The position numbers were made by a program, and so were the translations under genes. A stretch of 5,403 nt of DNA. It comes from Gammaproteobacteria bacterium (lineage in GTDB: Bacteria > Pseudomonadota > Gammaproteobacteria > SZUA-229). Below, piece by piece: positions 1 to 5,142 of the stretch. The number at the start of each line of letters is the position of its first letter. Position 1 is the stretch's first letter. The notes beneath the pieces are model-generated. The model saw nothing but the letters and a program-made list of their open reading frames with translations. It was not told where the DNA came from and did not search any database. The stretch lies in contig JAOUPA010000128.1 of assembly GCA_029880105.1 (NCBI GenBank), forward strand, positions 1 through 5,403, written 5' to 3'.

Positions 1-1174
1 CGAGCTGTCGCTTGACCTGAAAGTTGCAGGCACAATGACTCAACCTGAAATAAAAGGACAGGCCAAACTTAGTAACGGTGAATTGCGTATACCCAGGCTA
101 GGTCTGAACATCACTCAGATTAATTTCAACGCCTTGAGTATGGGGCTGGATAAAATTAATTTTCACCTGGATGCCTATTCCGGTGAAGGACGGCTGGACA
201 TTGATGGTGGCACACAGTTGAACAGTGTCGCCGGCTGGCCATCATCGTTAACCATCAAGGGTGACTCGATTGAGGCATCGCAAATTCCTGAGGCACGCCT
301 GCTGGTATCCCCCGACCTTAAAGTCAAGATACAGAAACGCCAGATAGATGTCAGCGGTTCAGTACATATCCCCTATGCCAAATTACAGCCGAAAGATGTG
401 ACCACCGCTAAACGTACCAGCGCCGATGCCGTTATTGTTGGTGATCAGCAATTGGCTGACGACAAATGGTTGATTACTAGCAAGGTACGCCTGACGCTGG
501 GCGAAAGAGTTAATTTTTACGGTTTTGGTTTTGAAGGCCGATTTGCCGGTAGCCTTGAACTCATGGATAAACCAGGTATTCCTACCAGTGCCGTCGGTGA
601 AATCAGTGTGCCTGAAGGTCGCTACTCAGCCTACGGCCAACGACTGGATGTTGAACATGGACGTCTGCTGTATACCGGTGGTCCCGTTACTAATCCCGGC
701 CTGGATCTTCGAGCGGTGCGGCACGTTGGTGATATCACCGCCGGGCTACTGGTAAGGGGTAGTCTTAATAAACCACAGGTAGAACTGTTTTCAATACCTG
801 TTATGGGTCAGACAGATGTGCTCGCCTACATCCTGCTTGGTGCACCCATTGAAAATGCCAGTGGTGAAGAAGGCGCGATGATGGCCAGGGCCGCCATGGC
901 CATGAGTCTGGCCAGTGGTGATTATGTCGCGCGCACGCTGGGTGATCGCTTTGGCCTGGATGAAATGCGAATCGAAAGTAGCGACACCGGCGATCAGGCC
1001 TCACTGGTCATTGGTCGTTATCTCTCGCCACGGCTTTATGTCAGTTACGGTGTTGGCCTGATTGAAACAGTCAATACACTCAATGTACGTTATAAAATTT
1101 CAGACAAGTGGACGCTCAAGGGTGAGAGCGGAGAAAATCAGGGTGCGGATTTTCTCTATACCATTGAACGTTAA
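1..1174 (+). CDS. tamB: TamB C-terminal part (translocation and assembly module subunit, DUF490), 5' truncated by window edge
   Basis: This is the last 390 residues of an open frame that runs in from the left edge (first full codon at base 2), so the true start lies outside the window. TamB is an inner-membrane-anchored periplasmic protein that spans towards the outer membrane and works with the BamA-like TamA. It is implicated in outer-membrane protein assembly and in phospholipid transport between the membranes. The sequence fits the conserved TamB C-terminal domain: a beta-rich stretch with no predicted membrane helix, the segment LLGAPIENASGEEGAMMARA near residues 278-297, the GDYVARTLGDRFGLDEMRIES-type segment after it, and the hallmark end with GRYLSPRLYVSYGVGL, VNTLNVRYKISDKWTLKGES and final GADFLYTIER. 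The ending is complete, with TAA at 1172-1174. Full TamB proteins usually exceed 1,000 residues, so well over half is missing. tamA would be expected upstream. No strong terminator follows. Confidence 0.93.
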   Translation, partial: ELSLDLKVAGTMTQPEIKGQAKLSNGELRIPRLGLNITQINFNALSMGLDKINFHLDAYSGEGRLDIDGGTQLNSVAGWPSSLTIKGDSIEASQIPEARLLVSPDLKVKIQKRQIDVSGSVHIPYAKLQPKDVTTAKRTSADAVIVGDQQLADDKWLITSKVRLTLGERVNFYGFGFEGRFAGSLELMDKPGIPTSAVGEISVPEGRYSAYGQRLDVEHGRLLYTGGPVTNPGLDLRAVRHVGDITAGLLVRGSLNKPQVELFSIPVMGQTDVLAYILLGAPIENASGEEGAMMARAAMAMSLASGDYVARTLGDRFGLDEMRIESSDTGDQASLVIGRYLSPRLYVSYGVGLIETVNTLNVRYKISDKWTLKGESGENQGADFLYTIER

Positions 1175-1408
1175 CCTCATTTAGAGACCGTTAGTTCTCA
1201 TTGCCCTATTCTAGCCTGAAGTTTTATATCTCACTTTAGACACTGATTAATTAACAGAAATACTAAGGATAAAAAACCACTACCCCAGCATGCAAAAAAA
1301 TTCCAGCTAATCAGTAAACTTTAGTCTGGTGTTTATGTTTTTGAACTTTTTGTCAGGTTCGGCTCACAGGGATGGTTATTCGGACCGTCTCTATGAGTGA
1401 GGATTGCT
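1175..1408. other. AT-rich noncoding gap between tamB and the small membrane protein gene
   Basis: These 234 bases hold no credible gene on either strand and no clear rho-independent terminator. The A-rich part around 1258-1300 and the T-rich part around 1331-1351 are the most skewed. A TTGAAC at 1341-1346 resembles a -35 box, but no acceptable -10 lies 16-18 bases downstream, so I do not call a promoter. The two ends carry a short inverted match: TAGAGAC at 1182-1188 and GTCTCTA at 1387-1393. It is discussed as a weak finding. The ribosome binding site of the next gene (AGGA at 1400-1403) lies at the right end. Confidence 0.6.
1400..1403 (+). promoter_or_regulatory. ribosome binding site deciding the start at 1409
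   Basis: AGGA lies five bases before the ATG at 1409. The upstream in-frame GTG at 1397 overlaps this site and has no purine-rich site of its own at a suitable distance, so the shorter protein is favoured. Confidence 0.6.
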
Positions 1409-1912
1409 ATGTTAAGAAGACTCTATTTTCTATTTCCTGACGAAGCGCATGCAGAGCTGGCTGTTAATCATCTGGTCAATCGACGAATCCCCAGGACATT
1501 TATCCATGCCATAGCCAAGGGCGTCGAACTGATGAATTTACCACCCGCCACCCCGCTGCAGATGAACGATACCGCATTTCATATCGAACAGGTTCTATGG
1601 AAAATAAACCTGCTGGTATTCTCGACCGCGCTTGTGTTATTCGTTGCCAGCCTGTTTACGGCCGAATGGTTCTGGTCAGGAATAATGTTTGCATTAATGT
1701 TGGCGGCGTATTTTGCTGGCAAAATATTTATCGAATCCGTACCGCACGACCATCTAACCGAATTCACCAGCGCACTTGCCCACGGAGAAATACTGCTGAT
1801 GGTCGATGTGCCTTTTTATCGCGTTAATGACATCGTGGAGTATGTCGAACATCTGCACCCCGAGGCCAGACTCGATGGCGCCAGCTGGATGGTCGATGCC
1901 TTTGGTATCTAA
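1409..1912 (+). CDS. small two-helix membrane protein, DUF1269-like, function unknown
   Basis: The protein has 167 residues. The ATG at 1409 is preferred over an in-frame GTG at 1397 because AGGA (1400-1403) sits five bases ahead of it, and because relatives begin with a sequence like MLRRLYFLFPD. Layout: a soluble N-terminal ferredoxin-like segment (residues 1-60, with LYFLFPDEAHAELAVNHL and RRIPRTFIHAIAK), two adjacent hydrophobic helices (about 66-84 and 88-108), then a soluble C-terminal segment containing AHGEILLMVDVPFYRVNDI (about 124-142) and HPEARLDG. I recognise this arrangement from short proteobacterial proteins annotated as DUF1269 or general-stress-protein-like, whose role is not established. 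In relatives I recall, the membrane pair is glycine-rich; here it is rich in Leu, Phe and Ala. The gene converges on the PilZ gene with only 18 bases between the stop codons. Both soluble parts probably face the cytoplasm (inference). Coding status is strong; the family name is moderate. Confidence 0.8.
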   Translation: MLRRLYFLFPDEAHAELAVNHLVNRRIPRTFIHAIAKGVELMNLPPATPLQMNDTAFHIEQVLWKINLLVFSTALVLFVASLFTAEWFWSGIMFALMLAAYFAGKIFIESVPHDHLTEFTSALAHGEILLMVDVPFYRVNDIVEYVEHLHPEARLDGASWMVDAFGI

Positions 1913-1930
1913 TCGTTAGGCGTGCAGCGT

Positions 1931-2341
1931 CTATGCCCGGCTATGCTGTCTCGCACTGTTCTGCCTGATTAGCTCCTCGATATTGCGTTGCAGGATTTCT
2001 TCGTCACCAAGATTGAGCTCAACCAGCCGACGTAAATGATCGGCGGTGTTCAGGTCCATGTCTTCTATCTCAAAGCCGACATGGTCCTTGTCAATATGAG
2101 AGACCCTGACGTTCATTTTAAGAAGCAGATCCTCGTCCTGATCCCTGCCTAACTGTAGCTCAAGCTTGAAATCGTCACCGATATGCGGTCGCCAGTGCTC
2201 GGGCATTGAAGTTAGTGCGCCATGCAAACTGATATCAAGCAGCGAGCACGTCCACCAGCTGTTACCACCATGGCTAATAATCCTGATGGGTTCACGAAAT
2301 GAAATACGGGAAAAATGACGTTTATTTGGTTCGGGTGTCAT
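1931..2341 (-). CDS. single-domain PilZ protein, PA4608/MapZ-like c-di-GMP receptor
   Basis: This 136-residue protein is a stand-alone PilZ domain. Such proteins bind cyclic di-GMP in the cytoplasm and pass the signal on by contacting a partner. Both binding motifs are intact: RxxxR as RHFSR at residues 8-12, and DxSxxG as DISLHG at 36-41. Beyond the generic domain, the sequence follows Pseudomonas aeruginosa PA4608 (MapZ) as I remember it, notably HLRRLVELNLGDEEILQRNIEEL at about 102-124 and VGFEIEDMDL before it. MapZ binds the chemotaxis methyltransferase CheR1 and inhibits it when c-di-GMP is bound; the same job here is inference, since no chemotaxis gene is in view. Start: an ATG at 2341 follows GGAGG (2350-2354) by eight bases, whereas an in-frame GTG at 2347 is only two bases from it. 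The gene lies 105 bases downstream of the lipid operon's last stop, so it may have its own promoter or be read through. Confidence 0.92.
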   Translation of the reverse strand: MTPEPNKRHFSRISFREPIRIISHGGNSWWTCSLLDISLHGALTSMPEHWRPHIGDDFKLELQLGRDQDEDLLLKMNVRVSHIDKDHVGFEIEDMDLNTADHLRRLVELNLGDEEILQRNIEELIRQNSARQHSRA

Positions 2342-2349
2342 AGCCACTA

Positions 2350-2354
2350 CCTCC
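2350..2354 (-). promoter_or_regulatory. ribosome binding site of the PilZ gene
   Basis: GGAGG on the minus strand lies eight bases ahead of the ATG at 2341 and two bases ahead of the GTG at 2347. The spacing selects the ATG, shortening the longest open frame by two codons. Confidence 0.75.
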
Positions 2355-2446
2355 GCAGATACTCTGCTTGTAAAGCCTGTCTAAATAAATACTACCAACA
2401 AAGTCCTGTTATATGTCCATAGTCAAAGTGAATGAAATCTGGGTGC

Positions 2447-3106
2447 TCATGCCTCTTTTCTGCTTGATATCCAGTGTCTAATTATCAACCCTGCCAGTGA
2501 CAGGGCCGATAACAGCAATAAGGGCCCGTAGGTTGAAATATTCATTAACTCATCCAGCGAAGCCGAGCTGGCCGCGTTATAAATGACACTAGCGTAAATA
2601 TATGATTTGATTCCCACACCCAGAAAGGCCGCTAATATGAAGTGACTGAGTTTGACCCTGAGGATACCCGAGCTGTAATTGACCAGCGAATGCGGAAATG
2701 CGGGAAATACACGCAGCGCAAACAGGGCAAAAAAATTATCCTGCTTGTGCAACAGCTTATAGGCATGAGAATTTTCGATTCTTGCAATCCAGTCATCGGT
2801 GAGCTTTTGTGAAAACCAGTAAGCACCAATACCACCGAGTGTCGCGCCTGCGGCGAGAATGAATGCGGCCATTGCTGGTTGGTATAACGGTGCCGCTACC
2901 CACAGAAACAGTGAACCGGCGAGCGCAAAGGTAAACATCACCGCCTGTAGCAAAATCAGCACGATGACCAGCCACCAGTGCTCGGCATAACCACGGGCGA
3001 TGCCAAGTAACATTTCAGGTTCGAGCAGGCCGTAGAAATCAAGCAGGAAGCCAGTAGAGATCAGCAGTGCAACAATCAGCAGTTTTTTTCGATAACGTTT
3101 AATCAT
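2447..3106 (-). CDS. VTT-domain (TVP38/TMEM64, DedA-like) integral membrane protein
   Basis: This 219-residue polytopic inner-membrane protein belongs to the VTT (formerly SNARE-associated Golgi) family. DedA-type members are linked to flipping or scrambling of phospholipids or undecaprenyl phosphate and to membrane homeostasis; TVP38/TMEM64-type bacterial members are mostly uncharacterised. Visible features: an N-terminal helix (about 8-24) behind a basic start, a hydrophobic segment at 44-62, the GSLFLWVAAPLY segment at 64-75, a glycine-rich helix at 82-98, the family signature RVFPAFPHSLVNYSSG at 132-147 (R132, P135, P138, N143, G147), another helix at 153-177 and a last one at 193-210. 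Length is normal for the family. It is the last gene of a three-gene operon: its ATG overlaps the end of the upstream transferase gene by eight bases, which suggests translational coupling. AGGA at 3116-3119 lies nine bases before the start. Its position after two CDP-lipid enzymes suggests it handles their product, but the substrate cannot be read from sequence. Confidence 0.9.
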   Translation of the reverse strand: MIKRYRKKLLIVALLISTGFLLDFYGLLEPEMLLGIARGYAEHWWLVIVLILLQAVMFTFALAGSLFLWVAAPLYQPAMAAFILAAGATLGGIGAYWFSQKLTDDWIARIENSHAYKLLHKQDNFFALFALRVFPAFPHSLVNYSSGILRVKLSHFILAAFLGVGIKSYIYASVIYNAASSASLDELMNISTYGPLLLLSALSLAGLIIRHWISSRKEA

Positions 3107-3710
3107 CGGTAGTTATCCTGCCCCTGCGTTGTTCACGTTTACGTCTTAATGCCCCCCAGATTGAGCGCACATCGACATGTTCATGGTGAAATAGCATGGT
3201 CAGCGCAATTTCTTCGATAGCGGCATACAGGCAGAAGAAGGCCGCGACTCTAAACGGCCAGTTGAACCATTCGGTAAATAGCAGGATGTAACCGATTACC
3301 GTCACCAGTACAGCCAGCTTTACGCTCCATGTGTGGTAACTGGTGAACTGCTGAAACTTGATATAACCAATCAACGTGGGTAGTGTAAAGCTGAGTACGA
3401 TGATGATGAAATATGGCATCTCGCGTTGCAGAATCTCCGGCCAAAGAATCCACGCGCAAATCGCCATGGTGCTGTAGATAACAAAATCACCCAAACTATC
3501 GAGATGTGAGCCCATTTTAGTGATCTGGTTGAGCTGCCGGGCAAGAAAACCGTCGAGCACATCGGTGAACTCGGCGAATATGAGTGCAATGAGATACCAG
3601 TACGGCTGTTGCATAAAGGCAAAATAAAGCAGAACCGGTGCCATCAGTATCCGCAGCAGGCTGACGGCATTGGGAAGATTGTAGATATCTTCTTTTTTCT
3701 GGCTAATCAT
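3099..3710 (-). CDS. CDP-alcohol phosphatidyltransferase family protein (PgsA-like)
   Basis: This is an integral membrane enzyme of 203 residues. The family transfers a phospho-lipid (or phospho-alcohol) group from a CDP-activated donor to an alcohol acceptor and releases CMP. The complete metal-binding signature DxxDGxxARx8GxxxDxxxD is present: D50, D53, G54, A57, R58, G67, D71, D75. The N-terminus (IYNLPNAVSLLRILMAPVLL, residues 9-28) has the usual form for PgsA-like members. Several further helices follow, and the C-terminus is basic (RRKREQRRGR). The acceptor cannot be told; glycerol-3-phosphate is possible, but housekeeping pgsA is normally encoded elsewhere. Start: an ATG at 3755 would overlap the upstream gene by 28 bases and has no ribosome binding site. 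The ATG at 3710 follows a GGGGTGGG run by a suitable distance and sits 17 bases after the upstream stop, so I prefer it; a GTG at 3725 is a third option. The gene lies between a CDP-lipid synthase-like gene and a VTT gene in one operon. Confidence 0.92.
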   Translation of the reverse strand: MISQKKEDIYNLPNAVSLLRILMAPVLLYFAFMQQPYWYLIALIFAEFTDVLDGFLARQLNQITKMGSHLDSLGDFVIYSTMAICAWILWPEILQREMPYFIIIVLSFTLPTLIGYIKFQQFTSYHTWSVKLAVLVTVIGYILLFTEWFNWPFRVAAFFCLYAAIEEIALTMLFHHEHVDVRSIWGALRRKREQRRGRITTDD

Positions 3711-3727
3711 TTTATTCGCACCCACCC

Positions 3728-4213
3728 CTAATAAGGCTGTTTGCGTATACCCCATTTATAGAGTACATGAGAAAGCATTAGCTCTGTGATGATAAAAATC
3801 AAGACAAGTTCCATGACTGCTGAAAGATCAAGCATGAATGTCTCTGCCAGCATCAATGCGGGAAATAACGATTCAGGTACCTGGTCTAGCAACATTGCCA
3901 TACTACTGACAGGACGGTGTAGGCGACGTTTGATAAAGCTGGATATCAGATCGCCAAGAATCGCATAAATAGCCACCCATAGCCCAGTTTCGGCATTGTA
4001 GCCAAGCAGGACAGCTGCTATCGTGGTGAAAAAACAGGCCGCTATAAGACCTCGCCAGGTTTTTGATTCACCGAAGACAGGCTGGCCATCAGGCAGTTTA
4101 TGATTGAAATCAATTGCTGTATTAAAACGCGTTTTTAACAGCGCACGCATGATTATTGGTGAACCGTTTGCGATTATAATCAACAAAAGGAGTTGTAGTA
4201 ATTCAATGCTCAC
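3728..4213 (-). CDS. CDP-archaeol synthase (CarS)-like membrane protein
   Basis: This 161-residue membrane protein resembles the CDP-archaeol synthase family (CarS, formerly DUF46). In archaea CarS uses CTP to activate an unsaturated archaetidic acid, the counterpart of CdsA making CDP-diacylglycerol. Conserved elements in order: a first hydrophobic helix at 4-15 leading into NGSPII (16-21), DGQPVFGESKTWRG (42-55), a helix at 56-71, GDLISSFIKRRL (87-98) with the D88/K95/R96/R97 cluster, and LDQVPESLF (109-117), then two C-terminal helices. The donor in this bacterium is more likely an ordinary phosphatidic acid or an unusual lipid; that is inference. Start: the longest frame begins with TTG at 4252, but a GTG at 4213 lies six bases after GAGG (4220-4223), and the archaeal-type N-terminus fits there. 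It is the first gene of the operon, 17 bases ahead of the CDP-alcohol phosphatidyltransferase start. Activation followed by transfer is a natural enzyme order. Family assignment is firm, the exact reaction is not. Confidence 0.87.
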   Translation of the reverse strand: MSIELLQLLLLIIIANGSPIIMRALLKTRFNTAIDFNHKLPDGQPVFGESKTWRGLIAACFFTTIAAVLLGYNAETGLWVAIYAILGDLISSFIKRRLHRPVSSMAMLLDQVPESLFPALMLAETFMLDLSAVMELVLIFIITELMLSHVLYKWGIRKQPY

Positions 4214-4216
4214 AAT

Positions 4217-4240
4217 GTACCTCAAAGTACCTGTGTACAG
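4217..4240. repeat. phased GTAC repeats and small palindrome in the divergent intergenic region
   Basis: GTACCT occurs at 4217-4222 and again at 4227-4232, exactly ten bases apart. It is followed by the inverted repeat CTGT-GT-ACAG at 4231-4240, which contains a third GTAC at 4235-4238. The cluster lies between the divergent CarS-like and ybhP-like genes and just downstream of the proposed minus-strand -10 box. It could be an operator affecting one or both genes; no known regulator motif is recognised. Confidence 0.35.
4220..4223 (-). promoter_or_regulatory. ribosome binding site deciding the GTG start at 4213
   Basis: GAGG on the minus strand lies six bases before the GTG at 4213. No comparable site precedes the TTG at 4252. 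It also overlaps one of the repeated GTAC elements in the divergent intergenic region. Confidence 0.65.
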
Positions 4241-4268
4241 TGTATAACCCAAAGGTGTAAATGGTAAA
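4241..4268 (-). promoter_or_regulatory. possible sigma-70-type promoter for the lipid operon
   Basis: On the minus strand, TTTACC (4263-4268) and TATACA (4241-4246) are separated by 16 bases and match the -35 and -10 consensus at about four and five of six positions. Transcription would start near 4234, giving a leader of about 20 bases before the GTG at 4213. This is read by eye in an AT-rich stretch and could be coincidental. Confidence 0.3.
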
Positions 4269-4285
4269 CCTGTTTAATAAAGCCT

Positions 4286-5056
4286 ATGTCCGAAACCTCA
4301 ATCAAAGTACTCACCTATAACATCCACAAGGGATTTAGCATGGGTAACCGCCGCTTTGTGCTACACGATATTCGGGACTCATTACGCCAGATTAATGCCG
4401 ACATCGTTTTTCTGCAGGAGATTCACGGCGAAAAACCCATCTCCAATGGTCGCTTTGACGACTGGCCAACCAATAACCAGTTTGAGTTCCTTGCCGATGA
4501 AGTCTGGCAGCACCACGCCTATGGCAAAAATGCGATCTATAAAGCTGGGCACCACGGCAACGCCATACTCAGCAAGTACCCGTTTATTGAATGGGAGAAC
4601 ATCGATGTCTCGATCATGAAGAAGGCCAGTCGTAGCCTGTTGCATGGCACAATACTGATACCTGATAGTAAAACAAAAATTCATATCATCTGTATCCACC
4701 TTGGCCTGTTCGAACGCGAACGCGAAAACCAGCTGGTAACACTGGCACGACGCATTAATTCACATATCCCAGCCGATGAGCCCCTGATTATCGCCGGTGA
4801 CTTCAACGACTGGCGCGGGAATGCCGAGCGACATTTGCGTGAAGACCTCGGTCTTAAAGAAGTATTCAAAAGCACCTATGGTGCTCACGCCCGCACCTTC
4901 CCTGCGTGGTTGCCAATGCTATCAATGGATAGGATTTACTATCGCGGTTTCAAAATACAGCAGTGCAATAACCTGAGTGGACAACCCTGGCGGCGCATGT
5001 CTGATCACACGCCACTTTTTGCCGAGTTGATTTTTTCTGATGAAAAATTTAAGTAA
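4286..5056 (+). CDS. ybhP: YbhP-like endonuclease/exonuclease/phosphatase family protein
   Basis: This 256-residue protein has the DNase I/sphingomyelinase-type (EEP) fold, a family of metal-dependent phosphoesterases. It follows E. coli YbhP closely as I recall it, including NIHKGF near the start, EFLAD, GHHGNAILSKYP and the ending WRRMSDHTPLFAE. Catalytic positions are intact: N12 in YNIHKGF, E45 in FLQEI, H138 in CIHLGL, D172 and N174 in GDFND, D215 in MDRIY, and D240-H241 in the SDH motif. No signal peptide is visible, so it is probably cytoplasmic. The substrate of YbhP is not established; in E. coli the gene sits with clsB (cardiolipin synthase B) and ybhN, hinting at lipid metabolism. 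Here it is divergent from a CDP-lipid operon, which fits that hint. The ATG at 4286 has only a poor ribosome binding site, but an in-frame TAA at 4265-4267 rules out a start farther upstream, and the N-terminus matches the family. Confidence 0.93.
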   Translation: MSETSIKVLTYNIHKGFSMGNRRFVLHDIRDSLRQINADIVFLQEIHGEKPISNGRFDDWPTNNQFEFLADEVWQHHAYGKNAIYKAGHHGNAILSKYPFIEWENIDVSIMKKASRSLLHGTILIPDSKTKIHIICIHLGLFERERENQLVTLARRINSHIPADEPLIIAGDFNDWRGNAERHLREDLGLKEVFKSTYGAHARTFPAWLPMLSMDRIYYRGFKIQQCNNLSGQPWRRMSDHTPLFAELIFSDEKFK

Positions 5057-5096
5057 AAAATGATTGATAAAAATAATATGTGAATAAAAATATTTG

Positions 5097-5105
5097 TGCT
5101 ATGTT
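5097..5105 (+). promoter_or_regulatory. possible extended -10 promoter element for the H1-like gene
   Basis: TGCTATGTT at 5097-5105 matches an extended -10 element (TGN followed by TATGTT). No good -35 lies 16-18 bases upstream, which extended -10 promoters can tolerate. The region 5050-5106 is strongly AT-rich. The start of transcription would be near 5112, about 30 bases before the ATG. Tentative. Confidence 0.33.
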
Positions 5106-5129
5106 ATTGCTGCCATTTAACTGAAACCT

Positions 5130-5134
5130 GAGGG
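5130..5134 (+). promoter_or_regulatory. ribosome binding site of the H1-like gene
   Basis: GAGGG lies eight bases before the ATG at 5143, a good match in sequence and spacing. It supports this otherwise low-complexity frame as a real gene. Confidence 0.75.
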
Positions 5135-5142
5135 TATCAACT

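Noticed and set aside
801..1004. Minus-strand open frame inside tamB rich in His, Arg and Trp
   Set aside because: Composition is typical of a shadow frame, and it lies fully within the conserved TamB C-terminal region.
1393..1440. Fifteen-codon frame from the ATG at 1393, as a leader peptide overlapping the small membrane protein gene
   Set aside because: It has no ribosome binding site of its own and no attenuator-like structure or biased codons.
1919..1937. Hairpin GGCGTG-loop-TATGCC between the convergent genes, as a bidirectional terminator
   Set aside because: The stem is only six pairs with two G-U pairs, it overlaps the PilZ stop codon, and no T-run follows on either strand.
3711..3755. 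Upstream ATG at 3755 for the CDP-alcohol phosphatidyltransferase
   Set aside because: It would add 15 residues that overlap the end of the CarS-like gene, has no ribosome binding site, and is not needed for the family N-terminus.
4214..4252. TTG start at 4252 for the CarS-like protein
   Set aside because: It lies inside the likely promoter region with no ribosome binding site, while the GTG at 4213 is well placed behind GAGG.
4382..4699. 105-codon minus-strand open frame inside ybhP
   Set aside because: It overlaps intact catalytic motifs of the plus-strand gene and has no recognisable domain.
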